Assembly: GCA_017505745.1 (NCBI GenBank)
Contig: JAFVOP010000061.1
Coordinates: 1-41,863, forward strand
Reading direction: 5' to 3'
From: Clostridia bacterium
Lineage (GTDB): Bacteria; Bacillota; Clostridia; Oscillospirales; CAG-272
DNA: 41,863 nucleotides
The notes beneath the pieces were generated by a model. That model saw nothing but the letters and a program-made list of their open reading frames with translations, ran no database searches and had not been told where the DNA came from. Below, piece by piece: positions 35,732 to 41,863 of this stretch (position 1 is the stretch's first letter; every line of letters starts with the position of its first letter). Position numbers and translations under genes: made by a program.

Positions 35732-36157
35732 ATGAATAAATATCAAACTATATTAAACAAGGAATATCAAGGAAGATTATGGATATTCTTTGGCTTAATT
35801 TTGCTTGTATTTATCATGATTGTTTTTCTAGTTGTTATAACTCGAAAAATCTCTGATAAAAAAGAACGGATAATTACATTTATCGTGATTGCGACTTTAA
35901 TATTTATGCTGATTTGCTTGGCCGGAGAGGCAATAAGGGAGGCGCTTGCGATAAAAAAAGATATAAATGACAATGCTTTTGTTATATACCATGGCAATTA
36001 TAAGCTTCACCAAGAAAGAAATTTTCATTATTGCTATATCTATGATGGAGAAGAAGGTATAAGGTTATTAGATCTTACTCATGGTATGCCTGACGAATAT
36101 GAAGGATATGTCGTGTATGGAAAAAACTCTTTGTATGTAGTGGATATTTACGAATAA
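35732..36157 (+). CDS. Unrecognised membrane protein, AT-rich
   Basis: The 141-residue protein has two hydrophobic segments (about 16-37 and 46-68) and a soluble C-terminal half rich in Tyr (FVIYHGNYKLHQERNFHYCYIYDGEE). I do not recognise it. A perfect AAGGAGG stands before the ATG. Its base composition is clearly more AT-rich than the operon to the left, suggesting acquisition. Confidence 0.65.
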   Translation: MNKYQTILNKEYQGRLWIFFGLILLVFIMIVFLVVITRKISDKKERIITFIVIATLIFMLICLAGEAIREALAIKKDINDNAFVIYHGNYKLHQERNFHYCYIYDGEEGIRLLDLTHGMPDEYEGYVVYGKNSLYVVDIYE

Positions 36158-36158
36158 A

Positions 36159-36221
36159 AGTTACTCACCCCCAGCGCAGTTCCATTTGGTTCTGCGTTGG
36201 GAATGGGATGAATATGTAACT
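36159..36221. repeat. Nested inverted repeat between two accessory genes
   Basis: CCCAGCGCAG (about 36170-36179) pairs with CTGCGTTGGG (36192-36201), and outer arms AGTTAC (36159-36164) and GTAACT (36216-36221) can close a larger structure. No T-run follows, so it is not a standard terminator; it could be a structured RNA end or a recombination scar. Confidence 0.4.
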
Positions 36222-36269
36222 ATTCCAATTAAAATTCCTGTTGTTACACTATAATAAAGGAGGGTAATT

Positions 36270-36974
36270 TTGATAATTCAAAATGTTTCGTCAATTCCTG
36301 TTCTTGCTATATTCAATGGAACGGAAATCGTTTTAACGGCGGGTGAAGCAAGGGAGATTTCTTGTTTGGGTAAAATGAACCTTGTATTAAAGCACACATA
36401 TGGCAGTTCCGCACTATCCATGCAGGAAATTTCAAAAGATTTATCGGGTGACTCTTTGATAGGTTTGATGCTGTCATCATATCGTGACCCTTACTTTAAA
36501 ATTGCCTTAGTTAGTGATTACTCTATTGTATGTAGTGAAACAACTTTAATTAAAATTCAAAGGCAAAAATTACGCCCAAGTTACTCGTGTTTTTATGATC
36601 GATTGACAATACAAATACTTGAAGGAAAAGTATTATATGAGAAGTATGATTTTGATGAAAAAGAGCAATTTAAACTTTTGTATAATCAAGCATTATATCA
36701 CTCTCATCGCTCTGCAAGAGTATTTGAAAAAATCTTGGGGTTCTGCGCTACTTTGACATTCCTTTTATTAATATATCTCTCAATAAAGGTGGGGATATTA
36801 GGGTTTATAGGTGGGGGATTATTGTTAGGTCTTTTCCTCATACCATTGATTATTATCAAGGTGATTGTAAAGGATAAAATAGCTACAACAAAGATTGATG
36901 GTAATATGGTTTTTTCCGATTTTGAAAGTATAAAATATTTTTGCGAAAAAGAACAAGAAATCGAATTTGATTGA
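36270..36974 (+). CDS. Unrecognised protein with C-terminal membrane helices, AT-rich
   Basis: The 234-residue protein starts at TTG behind AAAGGAGGG. The first 150 residues are soluble and beta-rich (SIPVLAIFNGTEIVLTAGEAREI), followed by hydrophobic segments at about 156-172 and 175-197 and a short C-terminal tail. I do not recognise the family. Composition is like the preceding gene. A terminator follows immediately. Confidence 0.65.
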   Translation: MIIQNVSSIPVLAIFNGTEIVLTAGEAREISCLGKMNLVLKHTYGSSALSMQEISKDLSGDSLIGLMLSSYRDPYFKIALVSDYSIVCSETTLIKIQRQKLRPSYSCFYDRLTIQILEGKVLYEKYDFDEKEQFKLLYNQALYHSHRSARVFEKILGFCATLTFLLLIYLSIKVGILGFIGGGLLLGLFLIPLIIIKVIVKDKIATTKIDGNMVFSDFESIKYFCEKEQEIEFD

Positions 36975-36984
36975 AACATTTACT

Positions 36985-37035
36985 CTGCACTCAGCGTGGA
37001 TTCTTCGGAATCTGCGCTGGGTGCAGTGTTTTTTC
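36985..37035 (+). terminator. Terminator with UUCG tetraloop
   Basis: CTGCACTCAGCG at 36985-36996 pairs with 37015-37026, an inner GATTC-TTCG-GAATC hairpin caps it, and TGTTTTTT follows. Confidence 0.88.
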
Positions 37036-37064
37036 TTGACATTTCCAACAAAAAGATGTATAAT
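37036..37064 (+). promoter_or_regulatory. Perfect sigma-A promoter without a convincing gene
   Basis: TTGACA at 37036-37041, 17-bp spacer, TATAAT at 37059-37064. It abuts the terminator to its left, so it starts a new unit running right from about 37071. Confidence 0.85.
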
Positions 37065-37070
37065 ATGAAC

Positions 37071-37292
37071 AGAGTCGGTGAAAATGTCACTTCCATCGAG
37101 GAGTACGATGTTCCAAGCATCAACGCGACTACCTATGCAGTGTCCGGCTTGTCGCTTGTTGGCACCACACTTGTCAAGCAGATCGAGTTTGCCGACGGCA
37201 GAACTTTACACTAACCGCGTATCGTATGTTCAATGCGCGTGCTTTTTATTACCCCCAACTATACAAAATTTTGTTTTTGTATAGTTGGAGGT
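37071..37292 (+). other. Predicted short transcript, coding status unclear
   Basis: The region after the perfect promoter contains two overlapping short frames. One ends ...VKQIEFADGRTLH at 37214 but its only ATG (37065) overlaps the -10 hexamer. The other starts at an ATG near 37108 behind GAGGAG and gives about 58 residues including CPAC. The unit ends at the long hairpin at 37251-37292. It may be a small RNA, a small peptide gene or the tail of a lost gene. Confidence 0.35.
37251..37292. repeat. Long inverted repeat at the left side of the phage-like region
   Basis: The arm at 37255-37268 (CCAACTATACAAAA) is the exact complement of 37275-37288, extended outward with one C-A mismatch to 37251 and 37292. 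There is no T-run on either strand. It could end the short transcript to its left, or be a replication/packaging hairpin of the element to its right. Confidence 0.6.
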
Positions 37293-37570
37293 CTATAAAA
37301 AAATTGAAGGCGCTCCATCCCCTTCTTAAATTCTATATAAAGTATAAATCATAAAATCAAAAAAATCAAGAGGAAAATCGCAAAAAAACAAACTTTGTGA
37401 AAAATGCACAATGAAAAATCAAGGCAATTCAACCAGGTAAAACCGAAATCTGTAGAAACTAAACAAAAAAACAGCTGAAAAATCTATATAAAATAAACAA
37501 GACGATTGAACAAAATATACAAAAAAACAAGAAAAAAGAAGCAAAAAACTTCCGTCACGTGCGGAAAAAA
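37293..37570. other. Strongly A-skewed noncoding region
   Basis: No gene is visible here. By my own count, the 240 bases at 37321-37560 hold about 133 A but only about 44 T on the plus strand. AAAAAACA-type runs recur and TCTATATAAA occurs twice. Such strand asymmetry is typical of single-stranded DNA phages; the coding (minus) strand here is T-rich, as in M13 virion DNA. It is a candidate intergenic/origin region. Confidence 0.6.
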
Positions 37571-37609
37571 ACACGGCTCATATTCGTGGATATGAGCCGT
37601 GTTTTTTTA
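37571..37609. terminator. Bidirectional terminator
   Basis: ACACGGCTCATAT at 37571-37583 pairs perfectly with 37590-37602, flanked by AAAAAA on the left and TTTTTTT on the right, so it stops transcription from both directions and separates the phage-like operon from the region to its left. Confidence 0.9.
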
Positions 37610-37909
37610 TCTCAAAATACGATATTCATACAAAGAGGATAACGAAATCCCGCTCGGGGAGGTCATCGGGACATGCAGCTACAATGTAACTTTCATTCGG
37701 CAACACTCGGGACGCGGTCCTCATATGGAAAATTCCACAGTTTCCAACAGGGGGTTATTAAAAAGTCTATACCATTCAGATAAAAACATTTAGAAAGATT
37801 CGACTTTCCAACAACCTATTCCCTATTGAAAACTGCGGTTTTACCACAATCGTCCCTATACAGGGAAGATTCCAAACTTTCGCGCTTCGCGCACCGCCTA
37901 TCCATATAG
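37610..37909. other. Noncoding stretch with several small hairpins, candidate replication origin
   Basis: No supported gene. Small inverted repeats include TGGAAAATTCCA, AAAACTGCGGTTTT, TCCCTATACAGGGA (37853-37866) and CGCGCTTCGCG. A cluster of hairpins next to a rolling-circle initiator gene is where a double-strand origin would be expected; the nick site cannot be assigned. Confidence 0.4.
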
Positions 37910-37933
37910 AAAAAAGGCAGATTTCTCTGCCTT
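37910..37933 (-). terminator. Terminator of the replication initiator gene
   Basis: On the minus strand AGGCAGA, loop GAAA, TCTGCCT, then TTTTTT. It lies six bases beyond the stop at 37939. Confidence 0.9.
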
Positions 37934-37938
37934 GATTC

Positions 37939-38640
37939 TTATTCAACGTTAGCACTCTCATAGAGCTCTGCCCATTCATCGTGAAATGCTCCGCACCAGG
38001 TATCTTCCGGCGGTGCATCTTCATCCGATGGAAGCGGTGGTTCCTCGAGCAGATTCCGCATGCTTGGTGCTTTCTCTTTGAATTGAATACAATCACGCCA
38101 AGTTTTCATAAATCCATAAAATGCAGAATACGGAATGCGCAAATATGCCATTGCTTCGGTAAGGCTCATACCGTTATCGAAACAAAAAATGACTTTATCC
38201 ACGGGAGACATATACTTTACTGGATCGATCTGATCGATCGAATCCTGAAAATATTCGGAAGAAGATTTCCGAACGAGATCAGGATCATAATCATAAGTAC
38301 TCTTTACAAGGTGCTTTGCACTCAAATACGGCCTATCATGAAGCGCATACAAATACCAATTCTCAAAGTCCGACTTACGCCAGGGCATCACCCCGAGCGG
38401 GAGCTCGTCTCCCTCTTGGTACTCCTTAAACGATTCACGAATCCGTGACAAATCATCTTGTCTTAACCTGGTATTTGGTTCAAGATATAAATGATAATGA
38501 TCTTTCTTATTAACCTCATCAGTATGGTAAATATAACACCATTCTAAATCAGTAAAAGTAAATTTCAATTCATTTAATCTTTCAAGCAAAAATTTCTCTG
38601 TATTATACCCGATCGTGCTTATCGGCTTATACGTGTCCAT
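37939..38640 (-). CDS. HUH rolling-circle replication initiator (RepB/Rep_2-like)
   Basis: The 233-residue protein has the metal-binding HUH motif DHYHLYLEP (His48, His50) and, about 45 residues on, WYLYALHD (95-102), which resembles the YLxH catalytic-tyrosine motif of pMV158-type initiators (Tyr98 most likely). The C-terminal half has a possible helix-turn-helix (MSLTEAMAYLRIPYSAFYGFM) and an acidic Pro/Glu tail. It should nick one strand at the element's origin. It starts 3 nt after the ATPase stop, with GAGGA upstream. Confidence 0.8.
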   Translation of the reverse strand: MDTYKPISTIGYNTEKFLLERLNELKFTFTDLEWCYIYHTDEVNKKDHYHLYLEPNTRLRQDDLSRIRESFKEYQEGDELPLGVMPWRKSDFENWYLYALHDRPYLSAKHLVKSTYDYDPDLVRKSSSEYFQDSIDQIDPVKYMSPVDKVIFCFDNGMSLTEAMAYLRIPYSAFYGFMKTWRDCIQFKEKAPSMRNLLEEPPLPSDEDAPPEDTWCGAFHDEWAELYESANVE

Positions 38641-38643
38641 GGC

Positions 38644-39579
38644 TCATTCCTCGTCAAGCGGGTCGAAATCAACCACTTCAAATTCGACTTGCACTCCATC
38701 GTTTCCGCGCTCCTTCGGAGTTGCGGAAACTGATGGATCAGCGGACAATTTATCCGCGATCTTCTGCTTCATGTCAGATACAAATCCATCAATACGATTC
38801 AGGAAAATTTGATTCGGGCAAGTAAACAAATCGTAGGTCTGCTTTTTGGTATGAAATTCGGGCTCAACAACGGGCAAAAGATAATACCGGGGCCGGTAGC
38901 AACGGCTTTCGTAAAATTTGAAGAAATTACCGAAACAAACGAACCTGGAATAAGGCTCGTTGGTATCCTTCTCATCAATTGCAATGATCTCATCGGAAAT
39001 ATTGATCTCACGTACCTTTACAGAAGTAACACCAAGGAAAAAGCGGTGCTTATTAAGATTGTAAATTGTATTCAAACGGCGTCGAATTTGAAGTACTACA
39101 TTTGCGGAGCATTGATCATTGATCACCATATTGCCGCCAACGTATTGGCGAAAGAAACGGCAAAATTCATCAAACAAACGAACGTTTTCATTTTTGGCAT
39201 ATTCAAACTGGTTTAAGAATCCCGACACCTCATCGATCAGAACTACCGATCCCTCAGGGATCCGGCACTGGAGCAGAACGATCTCAGGAGTCAGCTTTGC
39301 GCTGGTAAATTGCTTTTTGTAAATGATCGGAATATTGGAAAAAAGCAATGGTTTTTCAGGCACTTCCCTTCTCAAAATCTTCGCCCAAAAGGCTTGATTT
39401 CGATACGTTTTCAAGGCTTTTTTATAGCACTTGACACATTGACGAACCGACAGAAAAGTCTTACCCGATCCGACACCGCCTGTATAAGCAGTGATTGATC
39501 GGTAAATATCCAGGTGATAAGATTTGAACCATACCACGATCAAGAGGATCGCTACAACAATTAAAACGAGCCAAAACAT
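38644..39579 (-). CDS. Zot/pI-like filamentous phage assembly ATPase
   Basis: The 311-residue protein has a transmembrane helix at 2-18, Walker A TGGVGSGKT (33-41) and Walker B SVVLIDEVSGF (111-121), followed by FDEFCRFFRQYVGGNMVINDQ and RRRLNTIYNL, the pattern of Zot-domain ATPases that extrude filamentous phage. In M13 pI the membrane helix comes after the ATPase domain; here it is at the extreme N terminus. The tail after about 285 is acidic. It overlaps the methyltransferase gene by 19 nt with GAGGAAAATTT before the ATG. Confidence 0.85.
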   Translation of the reverse strand: MFWLVLIVVAILLIVVWFKSYHLDIYRSITAYTGGVGSGKTFLSVRQCVKCYKKALKTYRNQAFWAKILRREVPEKPLLFSNIPIIYKKQFTSAKLTPEIVLLQCRIPEGSVVLIDEVSGFLNQFEYAKNENVRLFDEFCRFFRQYVGGNMVINDQCSANVVLQIRRRLNTIYNLNKHRFFLGVTSVKVREINISDEIIAIDEKDTNEPYSRFVCFGNFFKFYESRCYRPRYYLLPVVEPEFHTKKQTYDLFTCPNQIFLNRIDGFVSDMKQKIADKLSADPSVSATPKERGNDGVQVEFEVVDFDPLDEE

Positions 39580-40217
39580 AAATTTTCCTCACTTCCCCAT
39601 TGCGAAGCCATTGCTTCGGCAATGCCAATAAAAGTTTTCGAACGAATTTTAGAAGAAGAATGTACCAAACACCAAGACATCAAATCATCCGGTGGCCATA
39701 GATTGGTCGGAGTCAAATAAGGAAGGTTTTTTAACCATAAGTAAGTACGTTTCGTAAATCCCTCATTTGCTTCATCATAAAAATACCAAGGCTCAATTAC
39801 TTGACTTTTAGGAGGGAGACCAAAACGAGCCATCGGGCGCGGATTTTCGACGCAAATCATGGGTATTGGAGCATTTAAAAAAGTCATAAACATATCCGCA
39901 GCTACATAGCCTTTTTCAATCCGAGTTGGATCATTTGGAATATTACAAGCACCGGCCACCGTTAAAAAGGTGCAAGGCGGATGAGCTATCAACAAATCCC
40001 ATCCAGGTATACAATATTTGTGACCGGTACACGTATAAAATGTAATAACACCATACAAAGGATCAGGAGAAAGAATTTTCAATACATCACCTTGAATGTG
40101 CAACTCGGGATGACCGCCCGAACACGGTTGGAGATCAGCGCTAAAGGCAATATGGCCTTTTTTACGAAAAGCCATACAAACACGTTGAGACTCTTCACAA
40201 GCAACTAAAACAAACAT
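39561..40217 (-). CDS. Phage-type C5-cytosine methyltransferase homologue
   Basis: The 218-residue protein has short versions of C5-methyltransferase motifs: an N-terminal ACEES segment, the PPC motif with Cys82 (LLIAHPPCTF), and ENP at 124-126 (CVENPRPM), then KRTYLWLKNLP and RSKTFIGIAEAMA. It is much shorter than restriction-associated enzymes and lacks an obvious target recognition domain, like phage orphan proteins of this type. It may protect phage DNA, or have another nucleic-acid role. The start at 40217 has AAGGAG; the longer frame overlaps the upstream gene. Confidence 0.8.
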   Translation of the reverse strand: MFVLVACEESQRVCMAFRKKGHIAFSADLQPCSGGHPELHIQGDVLKILSPDPLYGVITFYTCTGHKYCIPGWDLLIAHPPCTFLTVAGACNIPNDPTRIEKGYVAADMFMTFLNAPIPMICVENPRPMARFGLPPKSQVIEPWYFYDEANEGFTKRTYLWLKNLPYLTPTNLWPPDDLMSWCLVHSSSKIRSKTFIGIAEAMASQWGSEENLCFGSF

Positions 40218-40227
40218 AAAATTCTCC

Positions 40228-40455
40228 TTATTCTCCTTTTTTATAATAGGGACACGTCCACATGCGGCAAGAATCACACTTCTTGCGATCAAAGACACAA
40301 AGATCAGGCAATTCCGAATCGCGGACAGGATTCGGAGCGATAGACATGCACATCAGTCTAAACCCGACTTTTTTAAAACCAATCTTATAAAACAAACGGC
40401 CAAACCATCCAAACAAATACGGTGGAAGGAAAAAACCAATGATAAAAGCAGTCAT
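40228..40455 (-). CDS. Small membrane protein with a four-cysteine motif
   Basis: The 75-residue protein has an N-terminal hydrophobic stretch (2-29) and a C-terminal Cys cluster: Cys53, Cys60, Cys63 and Cys68 (spacing 7-2-4) in a basic context, suggestive of a metal site. It starts behind AAGAGG and ends 10 nt before the methyltransferase gene. Function unknown; within a filamentous phage it could be a minor coat or assembly protein. Confidence 0.6.
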   Translation of the reverse strand: MTAFIIGFFLPPYLFGWFGRLFYKIGFKKVGFRLMCMSIAPNPVRDSELPDLCVFDRKKCDSCRMWTCPYYKKGE

Positions 40456-40464
40456 AAATACCTC

Positions 40465-40492
40465 TTGACATTTAGTTATTTTTGTGTATAAT
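40465..40492 (+). promoter_or_regulatory. Strong promoter for the plus-strand small gene
   Basis: TTGACA at 40465-40470, 16-bp spacer, TATAAT at 40487-40492. It fires away from the main phage operon. Confidence 0.82.
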
Positions 40493-40514
40493 TAAGATAA
40501 AAGGGGGTGAGAAA

Positions 40515-40709
40515 ATGGACAAATTTTTCGAAATACTGGGAGGAGCTTCGATCTTTTATGCGGTAATCAGCTTCGTATTCCCTATCGCGGTGTTGATGTT
40601 CCTGTGGACGATCAATAAACGATTGGAAATGATTGAATCTATAATGCTGAATAAACATAAAAAAGAAGAGAAAAAGGACGAATCAGACGATATACAATAT
40701 TTACGTTAA
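40515..40709 (+). CDS. Small single-helix membrane protein, opposite to the phage operon
   Basis: The 64-residue protein has one hydrophobic helix (about 11-33) followed by a highly charged Lys/Glu/Asp tail. It has its own perfect promoter, a GGGGTGAG ribosome binding site and its own terminator, so it is probably expressed from the integrated or resting state. It may be a superinfection-immunity protein; the size also fits a major coat protein, although the helix position and acidic tail fit less well. Confidence 0.65.
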   Translation: MDKFFEILGGASIFYAVISFVFPIAVLMFLWTINKRLEMIESIMLNKHKKEEKKDESDDIQYLR

Positions 40710-40737
40710 GGAACGGCTAAAAGCCGTTCCTTTCTTC
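40708..40737 (+). terminator. Terminator of the small plus-strand gene
   Basis: AAGGAACGGCT at 40708-40718 pairs with 40722-40732, followed by TTTCTT. It overlaps the last codons of the 273-residue protein gene on the other strand. Confidence 0.8.
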
Positions 40738-41538
40738 TGCTGCTTCCCAAAGATCAGGAAGATAATCGCGATCACCTTCAACAACAGAATTCCACGGAAG
40801 TAAAGATTGAATCAATTGTGTTTCGTACCTAACAGAATCGGTCACAAATTCACCAGTAATCCGAAACGCATTAAAAATATCATTCAACCCATTAACATTA
40901 CCCCAAGCATCACCAACAACTTTAATATTAGGCATAGCATTAGATAACATTACAGGTTCATCAATATAAATAAGCCGAGGATCACCAATAACACTGTGAT
41001 CTAAAGACACACCCGAGAAATCATCATTATTAAGATAATCAAAAATACCTCTACTATATAGAGTAGACCCGGCTATATCAAAGGAAAACTGAAAAGAAGG
41101 ATTAAATAATTGAGAATAAGCTACGTTATTCTCGTTAGAATAATAACGCCTTCCATCAACATCAATAAAAGCACTCCAGGACTCAACCGCAGGAGAAACA
41201 CCGGCTCGATCAGACAAATAATACAATTGATAATAACCAGATGGAACATAAAAAGAATCACTCAAACCGTTCAAATATGCTGAAGGTGAAAAGAAATAAA
41301 CACGATCACCGCTTCCAGACACATTCGAATAAGCAATAAAAACGGTACCTATCATTGCAATCACAAGTAAAATAGAAACAATACTCCATACATTCGTGCT
41401 TGCACTAACATAATTACGAACAGAACGCCTACGTTGCGGAGGATCAAGCTCGATATTATCCCGATCAAGATTTACACGTTCGCGACCACCACGCGGAGAA
41501 TTGGGAGCAACTTCTCTACTCTTCTGTTTTCGTGCCAT
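40717..41538 (-). CDS. Bitopic protein with large extracellular domain, candidate phage minor coat/adsorption protein
   Basis: The 273-residue protein has a basic cytoplasmic N terminus (1-48), one membrane helix (about 49-70) and an extracellular domain rich in Tyr, Ser, Asn and Asp (e.g. VYFFSPSAYLNGLSDSF, IDVDGRRYYSNENN). I recognise no domain. The ATG at 41538 has a perfect AGGAGGTGATTAA site. Its size and place before the assembly genes fit a receptor-binding tip protein, but M13 pIII is anchored by a C-terminal helix, so the topology differs. Confidence 0.65.
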   Translation of the reverse strand: MARKQKSREVAPNSPRGGRERVNLDRDNIELDPPQRRRSVRNYVSASTNVWSIVSILLVIAMIGTVFIAYSNVSGSGDRVYFFSPSAYLNGLSDSFYVPSGYYQLYYLSDRAGVSPAVESWSAFIDVDGRRYYSNENNVAYSQLFNPSFQFSFDIAGSTLYSRGIFDYLNNDDFSGVSLDHSVIGDPRLIYIDEPVMLSNAMPNIKVVGDAWGNVNGLNDIFNAFRITGEFVTDSVRYETQLIQSLLPWNSVVEGDRDYLPDLWEAAEERNGF

Positions 41539-41555
41539 TTAATCACCTCCTAAAG

Positions 41556-41804
41556 TCAATAACCTCTCCAGCGTTTCCACCTAATCAGATGGAGGATCCC
41601 ACGGAACGGCACCCAGGCGAGGAAATACACGCAACAATATCCGGTAACCAGGGCAAAGAACGCTCCTATAGCATGTTCGACCGTTACAGGGTGAGAAACT
41701 CCATCAACGTTGGGATTCTTCACGTAGAACAAGATAAAATCAAGAATGGTTTCGGGAAGGAAAATCGGGAGCAATTGCGATACGATCCAATCATAAATAA
41801 TCAT
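41556..41804 (-). CDS. Small two-helix membrane protein of the phage-like element
   Basis: The 82-residue protein has hydrophobic segments at about 6-28 and 44-68 and ends in a basic tail (HLIRWKRWRGY). The ATG overlaps the stop of a gene entering from the right edge (ATGA). It could be a coat-related or assembly protein; no family is recognised. Confidence 0.6.
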   Translation of the reverse strand: MIIYDWIVSQLLPIFLPETILDFILFYVKNPNVDGVSHPVTVEHAIGAFFALVTGYCCVYFLAWVPFRGILHLIRWKRWRGY

Positions 41805-41863
41805 GTTAAAACAACCTCACTATAATAATTTTTAGTATCCATACAATAAGGCCGATCGAAATC
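41801..41863 (-). CDS. Partial gene entering from the right edge
   Basis: The minus strand is open from the window edge for 20 codons to a TGA at 41801-41803 that overlaps the next gene's ATG as ATGA. The overlap style matches the rest of the operon, which supports it being real, but too little is visible to say more. Confidence 0.4.
   Translation of the reverse strand, partial: DFDRPYCMDTKNYYSEVVLT

Larger units (their letters stand above)
37251..41863 (-). mobile_element. Inovirus-like (filamentous phage) element, right end outside the window
   Basis: On the minus strand lie, in transcription order: an edge fragment, an 82-residue two-helix membrane protein, a 273-residue bitopic protein, a 75-residue Cys-rich membrane protein, a C5-methyltransferase homologue, a Zot/pI-like ATPase and a HUH replication initiator, ending in a terminator. 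A 64-residue membrane protein lies on the plus strand. A Zot-type ATPase with short membrane proteins and a rolling-circle initiator in about 4 kb is the recognised hallmark of inoviruses. No integrase is visible. The left limit is uncertain (37.25-37.57 kb). Confidence 0.72.

Noticed and set aside
37550..37580. A dif-like site (ACTTCCGTCACGTGCGGAA)
   Set aside because: Only the first six bases match the Firmicute XerC arm; the XerD arm does not, and the palindrome is short.
37599..37793. A 64-codon plus-strand frame next to the phage terminator
   Set aside because: Its start lies in the terminator stem and it has no ribosome binding site; it also lacks convincing protein character.
37646..38402. 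A 12-base match (TCCCGCTCGGGG) between the noncoding region and the initiator gene, in inverted orientation
   Set aside because: Length is close to chance for regions of this size and the flanks do not match, so no repeat is claimed.
1..41863. CRISPR arrays, tRNA or rRNA genes, insertion sequences
   Set aside because: No regularly spaced short repeats, no tRNA-like cloverleaf or rRNA segments and no transposase genes were seen on either strand.

Overview
The window reads as the chromosome of a spore-forming Clostridia-type Firmicute, probably an uncultured gut lineage near Oscillospirales or Christensenellales. Support for this: an intact sporulation sigma factor SigK with a hydrophobic pro-sequence; AddAB instead of RecBCD; pyrophosphate-dependent phosphofructokinase and class II aldolase; strong AAGGAGG-type ribosome binding sites with several TTG starts; and an ECF sigma factor/membrane anti-sigma pair of a kind common in that group. 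The lineage is inference; no rRNA is present.

Layout. 1-6.8 kb: one very large surface lipoprotein (InlB-type B-repeats plus BspA-type leucine-rich repeats) behind a consensus promoter. 6.9-9.8 kb (minus): trmB, nitroreductase and truB, preceded by sigK. 9.9-14.2 kb (plus): PPi-dependent phosphofructokinase, a short-chain dehydrogenase, UDP-GlcNAc 2-epimerase and a LysR regulator. 14.2-19.1 kb: a Xer-type recombinase (minus), a four-helix membrane protein and a histidine phosphatase (plus), a MATE exporter (minus) and class II aldolase (plus). 19.2-21.2 kb (minus): an ECF sigma factor translationally coupled to a membrane-anchored serpin whose cytoplasmic end looks like an anti-sigma segment. 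21.3-30.2 kb (minus): an ArsB/NhaD/SLC13-type transporter, then queG-addB-addA with addA split by a -1 frameshift just before its nuclease domain. 30.4-35.5 kb (plus): an envelope-stress-like operon of HtrA protease, OmpR-type response regulator, histidine kinase, RlmA-type methyltransferase and a family 2 glycosyltransferase.

35.5-37.25 kb is an AT-rich accessory stretch with a gene remnant, two unrecognised membrane proteins and a strong promoter without a convincing gene. From about 37.3 kb to the right edge lies a compact minus-strand cluster that I interpret as an inovirus-like (filamentous phage) element. It holds a HUH rolling-circle replication initiator, a Zot/pI-like assembly ATPase, a phage-type C5-methyltransferase homologue and several small membrane proteins. 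An opposite-strand small membrane gene has its own promoter and terminator, and beyond the initiator lies a strongly A-skewed noncoding region. The element runs off the window.

The two most unusual things are the sigma factor/serpin pair, which looks like a protease-sensing transcription switch, and the filamentous-phage-like element in a Gram-positive spore former. No tRNA, rRNA, CRISPR array or riboswitch was seen.
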